Assembly: GCA_024281315.1 (NCBI GenBank)
Contig: JAJSAE010000019.1
Coordinates: forward strand, 1-35,615
Source of the DNA: an archaeon
GTDB lineage: Archaea > Thermoplasmatota > Thermoplasmata > JAJSAE01
Reading direction: 5' to 3'
DNA: 35,615 nt
Shown: one piece after another, positions 17,701-26,780 of the stretch
Layout of the letters: every line of letters starts with the position of its first letter
Position numbering within the stretch: position 1 is the stretch's first letter
The notes under the pieces: model-generated
The model's database searches: none
Seen by the model: only the letters and a program-made list of their open reading frames with translations
What the model was told of the DNA's origin: nothing
Translations under genes and position numbers: made by a program

Positions 17701-20700
17701 GCATCCGCGGAATAAACTACGGCATAAATCTCCGCAACAGCGATATGAGCCTTACAAACAGCATCATCCGAGACTCGGGAAAAGGCCTATTCTCCGTATC
17801 TTCGACCCTTCGGGCCGGAAGAAACAGTTTCCTCAACAACAGCGATAGTGCCCTATACATGAGCGCAAGCGGCGGAGAGATTGCAAATAATACATTCGAA
17901 GGTAACAACATCGGTCTGTTCCTCTATTCCTCCAATCCAAGGATAGAAAACAACTCTTTCTCTGAGAATACGGTAGGCATAAAGATACAATCCTCCTATC
18001 CTCACATTGAGAATTGCTCCTTTAATCGAAATAATCTGGGTATCCAAACAGTGACCGCCGCCCTCTCTCTCAAGAATTCCATTATGAAAAATAACAGCAT
18101 AGCCGTGGATATGAACGGAGATTATGCCGGCGATATAATCGGAGATAAAACAGCCTTTTTGACCTTCATGACAGGTGGGAAGAAAGATATATCCCTTCCG
18201 CTGCCGCTGCACTCATCTCTTGAAAACATGAAAGTAACTCTGACGGGACTGAAACTGGGGTGGGTACCGATAAGAAGAGACAACTATATCCAAAGAGATG
18301 CCGACATTTCCGGAGGCGCTGCGGTATGGGCGGACTACCGAACAGGTAACTACGACATATATCTGAGAAATATTTCTGCCGACGACAACGGAAATTCCGT
18401 TCCGGACATCTTCGAGATGCCTTTTCAAAATCGTGATGCTCAGCTGACGAAAGAACGAAATTCTCAGGGGATACCGGTTGTTTCCGGACACATTGTCGCA
18501 TGGAAAAACTTCAGTTCCGACGGACGCGGACAGGTGATTCTGTATGACATCAACAATCGAACATCATGGAATATAACCCCCATGGCCACCCTCTCGGATA
18601 TTGCCATATACGGAAACATCGTTGCATGGTCCCAGAAATCCGGCTCCAATCGCGATATATTTGCATATTCGATCACTAATCAAACAACATGGCAGGTCAC
18701 CCATACGCCGGACGACGAGTATTCTCCATCCATATGGAGAGACAGAATAGTCTGGTACTCGTCGAATATCACCCTTGCAACTCAGAGAAGTAACATAGTA
18801 TTCTATAATATAACCACCGGCAAAATCTACAATATTACCAACGATTCATATCTGGAATTCAATCCCTCGATATGGGGAAACTATCTTGCATGGCACGATA
18901 ACTCCAGAGGGGATGTAACAGGCGACGGTGTGGACGACCAGATTGTAAAAATAATGAACATAGGCCCGGATGGAATCCCTGCCACGGGGGATGACTTCAA
19001 GGTGGGTGAAAGTCAGGGCTGGGAAAGCGCTTTCAATCCTTCCCTATCTAAAAACTGGGCGGTATGGTACTATCACAACAGAACTACTGACAGATGGGGG
19101 ACCATGGCCATGAACCTGACTTCCGGGGAGATCGAATGCATATCTTCGAATGATGGGGGCGACTCCCAGCCGCACATCTCCGGGTCGCGCGTTATTCGCA
19201 TGGACAAAACCGACAGCGACTGGGATGTGTATCTGATGGACCTGAACTCAAGAGGCCGCCCCGTTAATGTATCCGTTGATATGAGTAGCGGCAAATACGG
19301 AATACGAAATACCACCGGCGACTTCACCTCACTTACCTTCGGTTACCCGCTCATCGAAGCGGGTGAAAAAGCGGGAGAAATCAGGGCCGCAATGGATTCC
19401 GAAAGTGCCGGAATAGTAAGAATGGATGTCAGTGTTTCGATGAAGGTAACAAGCTCCATTTCTTCGACAAGCATCACTTTTCCAGACAACATCGGCTTCA
19501 CTGGGATAAACGCCAGATATACAACTCTGCAAATGGAGAATTCTAGCTTGGAATCTGGCGGAGGCTGGCCTTTGAACGCAACGGCTTTTCTTCTTTTTAC
19601 CTCAAGAGTTGATACGCTTAACTGCAGCGTAGGATGGGGGGGGGCCGACCTTTCCGGCGGCTCAAAAATTTTGGTAAGAAACTACCTTGACATCCTTGTT
19701 ATCAATGAGAGCGGCGTACAGGTTCGGGGGGCGCATGCAAATGTAAAAGCCAATGGAAAAACCGTCTATGACCGGACCACAGGAGCGAACGGACATATCC
19801 GGTGGCTTAAAATCACAGACAGGATTATCGATGATTCCGGCATTGCCGAAAATTCCACAGAGGTCGTCATATCATACCCCCTCCTCTTCCCTGTCAACCC
19901 GAGGGCTGTCAACATGAGCCGGAGCCATACCGAGATTTTCAGGAGCGATGAGAGCGCCCCCAATATATGGGTATCATCGCCGTACCGGGTTTATGCTGGA
20001 GGTAGCAACCTTACAATAGAATGGGCGGCCAACGACACTAACATTAAGGAGAACAGCACCTCTATTTATCTTGAAAATATAAGTAGCAGCACAGCGGAGC
20101 TGCTTGAAGAAAATCTGACGGAGAAGGGAAATTACACAATAACACTCCCCCGGCAGAACGGATGGTTTGCAGCTGCAGTTTCATCGAAAGACACGGTGGG
20201 CCACACCTCGAAAAACAGGACGCATCCATTTTACATAGACAGCGAGAAACCGGAAATAAATCTTATTACACCGGAAAACGGCTCTGTAATACCGGGAGAT
20301 TCCTGCATAACCCTGCAATTTTCGGACCATACCAATATGACAGTTCGATTCCACACTGGAAACAGCACATGGCAGAGCGTAAACCTGACCAACGATGATT
20401 ACAATCTGCCGAAGACCGCAGCCGTGAACATAACAACGGAAGACTGGCCGGAAGGAAATATCACTCTTGTCGTGGAGGTAAACGATGAAGCGGGTCACAC
20501 GAACAGCACCACTTTCTTATTTGTTGTGGACAGGACAGCACCAGATATAAATATCGGACCATCCGAACCGGTTGTAAAGTCAGGCACCCCCGTAAATTAC
20601 ACCGTATCGGACGAACACCTTCGAGAGGTCGTTGTTTCGGTGAACGGAGATGTCATTGAGAATCTTACATCCTCACCATACCGCGGAACCATTTCCACGG

Positions 20701-21608
20701 ACCGATGGGCGGACGGAGATTATTTCATAGAAATTACGGCCCGTGATGCAGCGGGAAATGCAGCTGCAGAAATTCTTAACATTACAATAGATAATATTCC
20801 TCCTGCCTTTTACCTTCCCGAAGGAAACATTGTGGGAGATGATGAGCATGACCTTCTGGTTATAATAACCGACCTCCATCTGTCCACTGCCAGTTTGATA
20901 ACACCGTTCCACACGGAAAAACTGAACCTCAGCGGCATTGAGGATACAATAATTTTGAATACTAGCGGATGGTCCGACGGGAGATACGGAATATCCGTGG
21001 AGGCAGATGATATGGCAGGTAATACGGCCACATTCGTCTTCACCCTCACTGTGGACAGGAACGCCCCCCAATTTACGGTATCCTACCCGAATTCGGTAAA
21101 TATCAGCGAGAATATTTCGATTAAATTCAACATAACAGATCTCAGCGGAGTGGATTCGGTAATCCTGAAATACAGAACTAATGAAACGGAGAACTGGACG
21201 ATTATTATGGCAGATGCGGAGGGCGGGAGCGTGATAATACCGGCACAGAATAACACGGGCATAATTGAGTTCTATATTGAGGCGAGAGATGCGGCGGGAA
21301 ACACCGGGAGGAGCGAGTTCTTTTTCATTAACATCACGGGCGGAGAGCAGGGCCAGAGTACGCCGCCGCAGGAAGGTAACAAAAATAACAATACAAACAA
21401 TGATACGGGGAACAATGATAGTAAACCCCCGGATTCCGCCGAAGAGGAGCCTTCACTCCGTCTTTACCTCCCTTTATCCATAATAATCATCGCAATGCTG
21501 ATGCTGATTCTTGCGGCAATCGCCAGAAATCGAAAGAGAGAGAAGAGGAAAACAGAGACAGAAGAAAATACTGATATAGAGGAAGACAATGCACCGCCAT
21601 GGAACTGA
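14781..21608 (+). CDS. Giant beta-helix, propeller and Ig-like surface protein (main part of interrupted gene)
   Basis: The GTG at 14781 is only the first possible start after the in-frame stop; coding sequence in this frame begins at 14715 and truly at 14496. Counting from 14496 the protein is about 2370 residues. Right-handed beta-helix rungs of the NosD/pectate-lyase type (repeated N-S-x-F and I-x-N-S/T steps with many N-glycosylation sequons) fill about 14730-16700 and 17100-18180, split by a small beta-sandwich. A TolB-like propeller (repeated GNxVAW and DRIVWY) spans about 18240-19260. Ig-like domains (D-x-T-A-P ... A-A-G-N) span about 19950-21330. A Thr/Asn-rich stalk, one membrane helix (about 21459-21525) and a basic/acidic tail follow. 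It is probably a cell-surface adhesion or S-layer-associated protein. Without its signal peptide, the fragment could not be exported normally. Confidence 0.85.
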   Translation: MHGSGKLELINSTIRRADDRASFFFKAETGSELIFRNADIEKCGYNGGTADKKGIYIGTNNALISDSRFNGSIYALSVINSSPTIRNSSFENSSTGIYSSASHAEITNCRFFDNTFGYMSVSSGDRIENSTFTGNIYGIKAQYASVQISNVSLTGGTYGVYFSYSAPTLENLSVAGATYGTYAYSSTIVSDKSTITGGNYGFYAYGSTYRLVDMKSDVLYDLYSISSRGSIRNSSLNGSGISLNGGGLAIFDTYISPTKSIDAVRFSAINLINTTGNRWDSHGPLNVDEISLIRYGNYARLTVMNDSGTPLANCTIVALNDDLSVFIGKTNSTGSIYPFPFINWTADNKGERKSNATIYARWNSTTENLSGSYDGLLQADNNVGLYLHNQSTSNITWLHDRSIGIEEYTGRTVVVGRGTGTTSATNLTVTNSTVVLVNSLSSSGILHIINSSIMSGAADETLSPREAGISINSGSTARISNSSFLSTPIKVYADDCNISHSSFSRISTGIYVNSASPEMNDIKIGRGFTGLYLYAAHAKITTTSIYLYDTGIREYSGRNTVQSTELRNCTTAISSTTSSSIFERINTSTVRTAFSLHSSNVVLEKCNLSALTGVDCISSSPSISNSSIDSELKIRAISRSFPAVLDTEINQSTSQIDITSFITIGGYGKITVVDNTGSLVDGVPVSLFDRFGPSAYEVTDDNGTAYVSGRYSVLTAKGYESVKQEAISWAEDAGITYFARDKYLPGMNLTLRENSSVIYYPTSHYVPSAGEIIENKTLILGDNITVPDGRKLTIRSSKVFAGSTQFRVFGSFEVENSHVRSYLTSAPGIAHRYFPYFWNSQMSWINSSIFDNPEEIDSYNRNLQIDGLWINNAGNYGLRVQNSDTQMKNINIRGANVGLYFSQGWPNIRNISIENCTSGIQLIGDMGEIGNITATNCMNGAYIQTSDMYIEQANTDANSGIYLYKSKVRLENASIRGINYGINLRNSDMSLTNSIIRDSGKGLFSVSSTLRAGRNSFLNNSDSALYMSASGGEIANNTFEGNNIGLFLYSSNPRIENNSFSENTVGIKIQSSYPHIENCSFNRNNLGIQTVTAALSLKNSIMKNNSIAVDMNGDYAGDIIGDKTAFLTFMTGGKKDISLPLPLHSSLENMKVTLTGLKLGWVPIRRDNYIQRDADISGGAAVWADYRTGNYDIYLRNISADDNGNSVPDIFEMPFQNRDAQLTKERNSQGIPVVSGHIVAWKNFSSDGRGQVILYDINNRTSWNITPMATLSDIAIYGNIVAWSQKSGSNRDIFAYSITNQTTWQVTHTPDDEYSPSIWRDRIVWYSSNITLATQRSNIVFYNITTGKIYNITNDSYLEFNPSIWGNYLAWHDNSRGDVTGDGVDDQIVKIMNIGPDGIPATGDDFKVGESQGWESAFNPSLSKNWAVWYYHNRTTDRWGTMAMNLTSGEIECISSNDGGDSQPHISGSRVIRMDKTDSDWDVYLMDLNSRGRPVNVSVDMSSGKYGIRNTTGDFTSLTFGYPLIEAGEKAGEIRAAMDSESAGIVRMDVSVSMKVTSSISSTSITFPDNIGFTGINARYTTLQMENSSLESGGGWPLNATAFLLFTSRVDTLNCSVGWGGADLSGGSKILVRNYLDILVINESGVQVRGAHANVKANGKTVYDRTTGANGHIRWLKITDRIIDDSGIAENSTEVVISYPLLFPVNPRAVNMSRSHTEIFRSDESAPNIWVSSPYRVYAGGSNLTIEWAANDTNIKENSTSIYLENISSSTAELLEENLTEKGNYTITLPRQNGWFAAAVSSKDTVGHTSKNRTHPFYIDSEKPEINLITPENGSVIPGDSCITLQFSDHTNMTVRFHTGNSTWQSVNLTNDDYNLPKTAAVNITTEDWPEGNITLVVEVNDEAGHTNSTTFLFVVDRTAPDINIGPSEPVVKSGTPVNYTVSDEHLREVVVSVNGDVIENLTSSPYRGTISTDRWADGDYFIEITARDAAGNAAAEILNITIDNIPPAFYLPEGNIVGDDEHDLLVIITDLHLSTASLITPFHTEKLNLSGIEDTIILNTSGWSDGRYGISVEADDMAGNTATFVFTLTVDRNAPQFTVSYPNSVNISENISIKFNITDLSGVDSVILKYRTNETENWTIIMADAEGGSVIIPAQNNTGIIEFYIEARDAAGNTGRSEFFFINITGGEQGQSTPPQEGNKNNNTNNDTGNNDSKPPDSAEEEPSLRLYLPLSIIIIAMLMLILAAIARNRKREKRKTETEENTDIEEDNAPPWN

Positions 21609-22375
21609 ATATGCTTCTCCTGATGGCCGGACTCATGGCTTTTGTCGCCGCTATTTACTCCAACATCGGACTCGGAGGGGGTGTGCTTTATGTTCCGATT
21701 ATTCTATGGCTTACATCTATTGACAAGGAAGAAGCGGTCCTTCTCTCTCTGGTGCTGGTAGTCTTCACCTCAATTCCTTCCGCATGGAACCATTTTCGAC
21801 ACGAAGAAGTTGACATAAAGAGGGGACTGACACTGGAATCCGGTTCGTTCATCGGTGCCATATTCGGTGTTATATTCAACCTGATGATCTCTCACGACAT
21901 CTTCGTCATAATATTCTCTCTTGTCCTCCTCGGGAGCGGAGCAAAAATGCTGCATTACACCCTGAAGGGGGAGAGTGCGGAAAAAGACAGGCCCGGACTT
22001 CTCACCAAAAGAAACATGGTAATAGCCACGGTCCTTTCTGCAAGTACCGGCTTTATTTCAGGAAGCATGGGGATCGGAGGAGGGGCCATAAATGTGCTGA
22101 TACTGGTGGGCATACTGGGATTCGCCACAAAGAAGGCCGCAGGCACATCATCATTCAAAACGGTCTTTACGGCCATAACGGGAATAAGCATATATTTGCT
22201 AAGCGGAGTGCACCTGAATCTGGAAATGGCTCTAATTCTCGCCCCACTGGTCCTTGCCTCCTCATACACAGGCTCTCTGCTCGGTCTGAAAAAACTGAAG
22301 GGAAAAGAGGTGAGAATCCTCTTTATCGGGGGACTTTTCTTGGCCGCTGCGAAGATGCTTCTGGAGGTCATTTGA
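21599..22375 (+). CDS. TSUP (TauE/SafE) family membrane exporter
   Basis: 258 residues, mostly hydrophobic, with about eight membrane segments. The family signature is an internally duplicated glycine motif: IGLGGGVLYVP near residue 24 in the first half and MGIGGGAINV near 160 in the second. Family members move sulfite, organosulfonates or other small anions across the membrane; the substrate here cannot be told. The ATG overlaps the last ten bases of the surface-protein gene, suggesting translational coupling; an in-frame ATG at 21611 is an alternative start. Nothing else nearby points to sulfur metabolism. Confidence 0.87.
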   Translation: MELNMLLLMAGLMAFVAAIYSNIGLGGGVLYVPIILWLTSIDKEEAVLLSLVLVVFTSIPSAWNHFRHEEVDIKRGLTLESGSFIGAIFGVIFNLMISHDIFVIIFSLVLLGSGAKMLHYTLKGESAEKDRPGLLTKRNMVIATVLSASTGFISGSMGIGGGAINVLILVGILGFATKKAAGTSSFKTVFTAITGISIYLLSGVHLNLEMALILAPLVLASSYTGSLLGLKKLKGKEVRILFIGGLFLAAAKMLLEVI

Positions 22376-22547
22376 TGCGGAATGAAAACTGAAAGGGAGT
22401 CAAACATGCAAGATTTATGGCAATACAAAAAGATGTTCAAGAATAGGCATCCGGAGATCATTGAGATTGAGACCCAATCAGGGACATAGAAGCAGTTTTG
22501 AGCGTGAAATAGGCTTCACTACTTCAAGAAGGAATAATCCACAAACC

Positions 22548-22588
22548 AGAGCGGCAACGACCGCTCTTCACATTACCTATCGGTAATG
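22548..22588 (+). other. Two adjacent perfect hairpins
   Basis: AGAGCGG-CAACGA-CCGCTCT (22548-22567) is followed three bases later by CATTACC-TATC-GGTAATG (22571-22588). Neither is followed by a T run. They may be transcript structures or debris of the insertion element. Confidence 0.5.
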
Positions 22589-22700
22589 AACAAATGGCAA
22601 GGTTGAAACATTCTGGCCGGAGCATTCAGTGGAGAACAAAAGAGGCCTGTCTTTCTCCGCTTCTGCCGGCGGGACGAAAAATCTTCCCCGGCATGATAGG

Positions 22701-22828
22701 CACAGATGGAGATTTTAATCAATAGATGAGTTTGCAGAATGGTACAACCATAGAATTACGGAGCGTTATGGCTGAAAATAGGAGGAAATCCTAACGAGGC
22801 TTTTCTAAGAAAGGGGCCACAAGAGGCC
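22701..22828 (+). pseudogene. Degenerate C-terminal end of an integrase-core (rve) transposase
   Basis: In one frame the sequence reads HRWRF, stop, SIDEFAEWYNHRI. In another it continues LKIGGNPNEAFLRKGPQEA. Together these match the usual ending of archaeal integrase-core insertion-sequence transposases (R-W-R-F-x-S-I-D-E-F-V-E-W-Y-N, then the N-P-N-E-A-F-x-R-K block). It carries at least one internal stop and one frame change. The catalytic DDE part and clear terminal repeats were not found, so only a relic remains. The family recognition is from memory of such proteins. Confidence 0.6.
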
Positions 22829-22921
22829 TCGTTGTGAAACTAAGCGAAAGGAGGAAGAAACATGGACATAGAGAAACGAAAAAATAACAGTACTCAACAG
22901 AATAAATCACGCACGAAACCC

Positions 22922-22931
22922 TTATTATTTA
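22922..22931 (+). promoter_or_regulatory. TATA box of the purE operon
   Basis: TTATTATTTA is centred about 24 bases before the purE ATG at 22950, with no Shine-Dalgarno next to the ATG, which suggests a leaderless transcript. Confidence 0.5.
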
Positions 22932-22949
22932 CCTCCCTTATCTCCCCGT

Positions 22950-23420
22950 ATGGTTCATATAATCATGGGAAGCAAAAGCGACAGAGAGGTTGCGGAAAAG
23001 GCGGAAAAAGTCCTTAAAAAACTGAATGTTCCATATAAAATATCCGTGGCCTCGGCGCACAGGACGCCGGAATTACTGAAGGATATCGTGGAAAAAAGCG
23101 ATGCGTCCGTATTTATAGCCATTGCCGGACTCTCGGCCGCACTCCCGGGCTCCGTTGCCGCACTGACAGAGAGACCGGTCATAGGCGTCCCTGTTTCAGG
23201 GAAGTTGAATCTCGATTCCATTCTATCAATTGTTCAGATGCCGCCGGGAATCCCAGTGGGGGCCGTGGGCCTTGACAGAGGAGACAATGCAGCGCTTCTG
23301 GCAGCGGAAATCCTTTGTATCTCCGATGACGGAATAAGAGAAAGGCTCCATGCATACCGGAGAGAGATGGCGGAAAAAGTGGAGAAGGATAATGCGTCTT
23401 TTGAGAACAGGGGGGAGTGA
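22950..23420 (+). CDS. purE: Phosphoribosylaminoimidazole carboxylase catalytic subunit PurE
   Basis: 156 residues, the usual length. It makes the carboxylated aminoimidazole ribotide (CAIR) step of purine synthesis in the cytoplasm. Family motifs are GSKSD (residues 7-11), SAHRTP (35-40) and [10 protein letters not shown] near residue 60, which line the nucleotide site. The sequence does not settle whether it acts on N5-CAIR (with PurK) or directly on AIR and CO2; no purK is in the window. It is first in a compact run with guaAB: the purE TGA is followed directly by the guaAB ATG. Confidence 0.95.
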   Translation: MVHIIMGSKSDREVAEKAEKVLKKLNVPYKISVASAHRTPELLKDIVEKSDASVFIAIAGLSAALPGSVAALTERPVIGVPVSGKLNLDSILSIVQMPPGIPVGAVGLDRGDNAALLAAEILCISDDGIRERLHAYRREMAEKVEKDNASFENRGE

Positions 23421-24368
23421 ATGTTCGACCCCGCAAATTTCATAAATGACTCGGTTAAAAAAATAAAGACAGAGGTCAAAGGAAGAGCAATAATCGCCTG
23501 CTCCGGCGGGGTTGACAGCACGGTTGCGGCGGTTCTGGGTGCGAGGGCCATAGGTGACAGGCTACTTGCGGTCTTCGTGGACACTGGCTACATGAGGAAA
23601 GGGGAGCCGGAAGCGGTGGGGAGGATGATGAAAGACCTCGGTGTCAATTCCAAGGTAATAGATGCGAGGGATGAATTCTACTCCGCACTGATCAGAGTGA
23701 GTGAGCCGGAGAAGAAGAGAAAGATAATAGGCGGAAAGTTCATCGATGTCTTTGACAGGGAGGCAAAGGAATTCGGAGCGGATTATCTGTTTCAGGGAAC
23801 CATCGCGCCGGACTGGATAGAGAGCGGGGGAGAACTGAGAGATACCATAAAATCGCACCATAATGTCGGCGGCCTCCCGGAAGAGATGAAACTGACCCTT
23901 GTAGAACCGCTCAGAGACCTTTACAAGGACGAGGTAAGAAAGGTGGCCAGAGAATTAAAGATAGAGGCGGCCGAGAGGCAGCCATTCCCCGGCCCAGGAC
24001 TCGCCATAAGAATCATGGGGGAAGCGACACGGGAAGCTGCAGATACGGTGAGAGAAGCGTGCGCCATTACCGAGGAAGAGATTGAAAGAGCCGCGGAAAA
24101 AGGGGAAATGGAACTGCCGTGGCAGTACTTCGCCGTACTGCTGCCCGTTAAGACGGTGGGGGTTCACGGAGACCTGAGGGCCTACGGATACACCGTTGCC
24201 ATAAGAGCCGTGGAATCTCTGGACGGCATGACCGCCGGATATTCCAAAATACCCCATAGGGTTCTGGAGAGGATTTCAGTACGAATTACCAATACTCTGG
24301 GAGACCATGTCAACAGAGTAGTTTACGATATAACCAATAAGCCCCCGGGTACGATAGAATGGGAGTAA
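23421..24368 (+). CDS. guaAB: GMP synthase subunit B (ATP pyrophosphatase), archaeal split type
   Basis: 315 residues. The PP-loop SGGVDST (28-34) binds ATP and adenylates XMP. Further family blocks are GTIAPDWIES, RQPFPGPGLAIRI and the C-terminal dimerisation part ending in KPPGTIEWE. The glutamine amidotransferase domain present in bacterial GuaA is absent, as in archaea where subunit A is a separate gene; that gene is not in this window. The product aminates XMP to GMP in the cytoplasm. Zero spacing from purE implies one transcript and coupled translation, linking two purine-synthesis steps. Confidence 0.97.
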   Translation: MFDPANFINDSVKKIKTEVKGRAIIACSGGVDSTVAAVLGARAIGDRLLAVFVDTGYMRKGEPEAVGRMMKDLGVNSKVIDARDEFYSALIRVSEPEKKRKIIGGKFIDVFDREAKEFGADYLFQGTIAPDWIESGGELRDTIKSHHNVGGLPEEMKLTLVEPLRDLYKDEVRKVARELKIEAAERQPFPGPGLAIRIMGEATREAADTVREACAITEEEIERAAEKGEMELPWQYFAVLLPVKTVGVHGDLRAYGYTVAIRAVESLDGMTAGYSKIPHRVLERISVRITNTLGDHVNRVVYDITNKPPGTIEWE

Positions 24369-24384
24369 ATAACGGAGAAATAAC

Positions 24385-25998
24385 ATGAACGGATACCTGC
24401 TCACACTGCTCATCCTAATCGCTTTTTATGTCGGAATATTTGCCCTGCACAAAACAGGTCTTATGGAGAAATACAAGCTCTCTATGATGGGCCCGTTTCT
24501 AATGTGGAGGACACAGAAGGGAAAAGAACTCATAGAACGAATATCGAAGCGGCGCGGCTGGTTCCTTTACGCAAAGGCCTCCAAAATAATCGTTGCCACA
24601 GCTATGTTCTCCATGCTCGCCCTGCTGATATGGGAGGCCACAATCGTCCCCAACATACCCAAAGAGAACGCTCCATCCCCGGAAATGATGTTGGGAATCC
24701 CCGGAATAAACCCTGTCATACCCATCTGGTACGGAATCCTCGGCCTTCTGGTTGCCATGGTGTTCCATGAAGGGGCGCACGGTATTCTCACCCGGGCCAA
24801 CAAGCTGAAACTGAAATCTCTGGGCATTCTTCTTCTTGTTGTACCGCTCGGTGCGTTCGTGGAGCCGGACGAGGAGGAACTTCAGGCCACCACGAAAAAG
24901 AAGAGGACCGATGTCTTTTCGGTGGGACCCGGCACCAACATAATCATCGCGTTCGTCGTAGTAATCATACTTGCAGGCTCAATGATGCCGTCCGTGATAC
25001 CAGTGCACGACGGGGCCATTATCACCACCATTGCGGACAGGGGGCCAGCGTACTACTCAAACCTCACTGCCGGAACGGAAATATTGCAAATCGGGGGGGA
25101 GAACAGCACAGTGATAGACTCGCTTCAGAGCATCAACGAGGTAAAGGCGGAGCCGGGGCAGAATGTCCCAATACTTGTATTCACGGGAAAGGGTGAGCCG
25201 GTAATAGAGCGCTGCACTGCTGGCCTCGCGGTTCTGAAGGTTTCCGCAGGAGCACCGGCCGAGGAGGCCGGCCTTGAGCCGGGAATGATAATCTATTCCA
25301 TTAACGATACGATCATACACAACTACACGGAGTTCAGCAGCGTAATCTCGGATATGAAGCCCGGAATCGGGGTGAACATGACGGTTTACAGTTATTTCGA
25401 CAGTTTGATGGGCTATGCACAGAACAGCAGCGTTACCACCATAACACCTGCGGACAGATACGACTACTACAGTTCCGCATATGCGCCATATGCAAAGGAA
25501 AGCGATAAAGGAAAGGCATTCTTGGGTATTACGGTCTCCTACATGGGCCTCGGCCTTATGGATGTAAAGACGATTCCCCTGATATATTCACACCCGTTCG
25601 AAGGGGCCGAAGGCTTCCGCGGGTATGTTATGGCCGGCCTCGGCTATCTCGCCCTACCGTTCTATCATCTTTCTCCGATTGATGCGCCGCTCAGCAACAT
25701 GTACGCCGCCACTGGAATATGGGGCGCGCTTCCGAACAGCGCATTCTGGATACTTGCAAACTCACTATACTGGATATTCTGGATTAACCTCATGGTGGGT
25801 CTTACGAATGCACTGCCGGCAATCCCGCTGGACGGAGGCTATCTCTTCAAAGATTGGGCCGATTCCATTCTCGTGCGGTTGAAAAAGGACAGCACAAAGG
25901 AGCAGCGGGAAAAGGTACTCACGGTTCTGATGTATGTCTTTTCATTCGGAGTCCTTGGTCTAATACTCTGGCAGATGATTGGTCCGAGGATTCTCTGA
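24385..25998 (+). CDS. Site-2 type (M50) intramembrane metalloprotease with tandem PDZ domains
   Basis: 537 residues. The zinc motif HEGAH (His128, Glu129, His132) lies in a membrane helix. The third ligand motif NALPAIPLDGG gives Asp483, so the catalytic set is complete. Between them are soluble PDZ-like domains: one around residues 208-275 and a clearer one around 285-345 (SAGAPAEEAGLEPGMIIYSIND). Several more membrane helices flank these. Such enzymes cut single-pass membrane proteins within the membrane to release signalling domains; PDZ domains gate access. It follows guaAB by 16 bases with GGAG ahead of the ATG, so it is probably co-transcribed with the purine genes although functionally unrelated. 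Substrate unknown. Confidence 0.93.
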   Translation: MNGYLLTLLILIAFYVGIFALHKTGLMEKYKLSMMGPFLMWRTQKGKELIERISKRRGWFLYAKASKIIVATAMFSMLALLIWEATIVPNIPKENAPSPEMMLGIPGINPVIPIWYGILGLLVAMVFHEGAHGILTRANKLKLKSLGILLLVVPLGAFVEPDEEELQATTKKKRTDVFSVGPGTNIIIAFVVVIILAGSMMPSVIPVHDGAIITTIADRGPAYYSNLTAGTEILQIGGENSTVIDSLQSINEVKAEPGQNVPILVFTGKGEPVIERCTAGLAVLKVSAGAPAEEAGLEPGMIIYSINDTIIHNYTEFSSVISDMKPGIGVNMTVYSYFDSLMGYAQNSSVTTITPADRYDYYSSAYAPYAKESDKGKAFLGITVSYMGLGLMDVKTIPLIYSHPFEGAEGFRGYVMAGLGYLALPFYHLSPIDAPLSNMYAATGIWGALPNSAFWILANSLYWIFWINLMVGLTNALPAIPLDGGYLFKDWADSILVRLKKDSTKEQREKVLTVLMYVFSFGVLGLILWQMIGPRIL

Positions 25999-26044
25999 AT
26001 CGCAGAACGGATTAAGAAAAAGAAGTGGGAAAGGGTAAAGTTTT

Positions 26045-26734
26045 TCAGTCGGTGACAATCTCGAATCCGTTCATATCCAGTATGAGCGGGAAATAGCCCC
26101 TGCGATGGTTTGATTTCCTCATCTTCACCACACTGAGAAAGAGGTTCACGGATGAGCCTTCTCTCTTCAGGTCGAGGTGTATAATGCCGTCGGCAAGGAA
26201 ATCCTCGTCGTTGTCCGAGAACTGGTCGCTTCCCTGCTTCATCTCTGCTATTAGGAATGTGGTAAGGCCAAGGTCCCTGAGCCACTCAAACAGGTTGAAC
26301 AGCTCGTTTCTCGGATTCTCAAAGTTCCCCATCAGCTCCAGAACCGGCATGGAATCTATGACAAGCAGCTCTATCTTCATGTTCTTCCGCAGGTTCTCCA
26401 CATACATCTTGAAGACTTCCAGCCATGTCTGTTTGGACAGGTTGGTGAGTTTCTTCCGTATCATGGCCAGATCGAGAATGCTCATGGAGCCCTCAAGACC
26501 ACTCAGGTCCATCCCGAGCCCTTTCATGTTCTCAAGCAGGCTCTCACGGCTCTGCTCCAGCGTTACATAGGCCCCCGGAATCGCTTCTTCATCGGCATTT
26601 TTGTACAGTATGTTGAATGCCAGCGATGACTTCATGGTCCCCGGTTTTCCGGCAATAAGAACGATGTGGCCCTTCGGTATTCCATTGCTGGTTGACTCGT
26701 CCAGCCCCTTTACATAGGTCTTTATCCTCTGCAT
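26045..26734 (-). CDS. KaiC-like RecA-superfamily ATPase (single domain)
   Basis: 229 residues. Walker A is GKPGTMKS (29-36) and Walker B is LLVID near residue 125, with a Glu (TLEQSRE) in the expected catalytic region. This is the RAD55/KaiC/GvpD-like group, which in archaea is numerous and often serves signalling or regulation; the exact role is not known. The start is ATG 26734, preceded by AGAGGAGG. It converges on the M50 protease gene, with only 46 bases between the stops. It lies downstream of the MFS gene on the same strand but has its own TATA box, so it is probably a separate unit. Confidence 0.88.
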   Translation of the reverse strand: MQRIKTYVKGLDESTSNGIPKGHIVLIAGKPGTMKSSLAFNILYKNADEEAIPGAYVTLEQSRESLLENMKGLGMDLSGLEGSMSILDLAMIRKKLTNLSKQTWLEVFKMYVENLRKNMKIELLVIDSMPVLELMGNFENPRNELFNLFEWLRDLGLTTFLIAEMKQGSDQFSDNDEDFLADGIIHLDLKREGSSVNLFLSVVKMRKSNHRRGYFPLILDMNGFEIVTD

Positions 26735-26770
26735 TTTTAATTACCTCCTCTGTGGCGGTATGGGCTTCTT

Positions 26771-26780
26771 ACTTAAAATA
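26771..26780 (-). promoter_or_regulatory. TATA box of the leftward KaiC-like gene
   Basis: TATTTTAAGT on the minus strand is centred about 42 bases before the ATG. A start site near 26748 leaves a short leader with AGAGGAGG. Confidence 0.5.

Larger units (their letters stand above)
22376..22949 (+). other. 574-base stretch without an intact gene: decayed insertion sequence and hairpins
   Basis: No complete gene is seen. The region carries transposase remnants (22701-22828), two neighbouring perfect hairpins (22548-22588), an inverted repeat AACGAGGC/GCCTCGTT (22793-22833) and the purE promoter. A strong but orphan Shine-Dalgarno (AAGGAGGAAGAAAC) precedes ATG 22862, which opens a 51-codon frame running into purE out of frame. 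Confidence 0.6.

Noticed and set aside
22862-23017. 51-codon frame with strong Shine-Dalgarno overlapping purE
   Set aside because: The peptide is basic low-complexity without a recognisable domain and its second half is purE read out of frame; the ribosome site is probably a relic.
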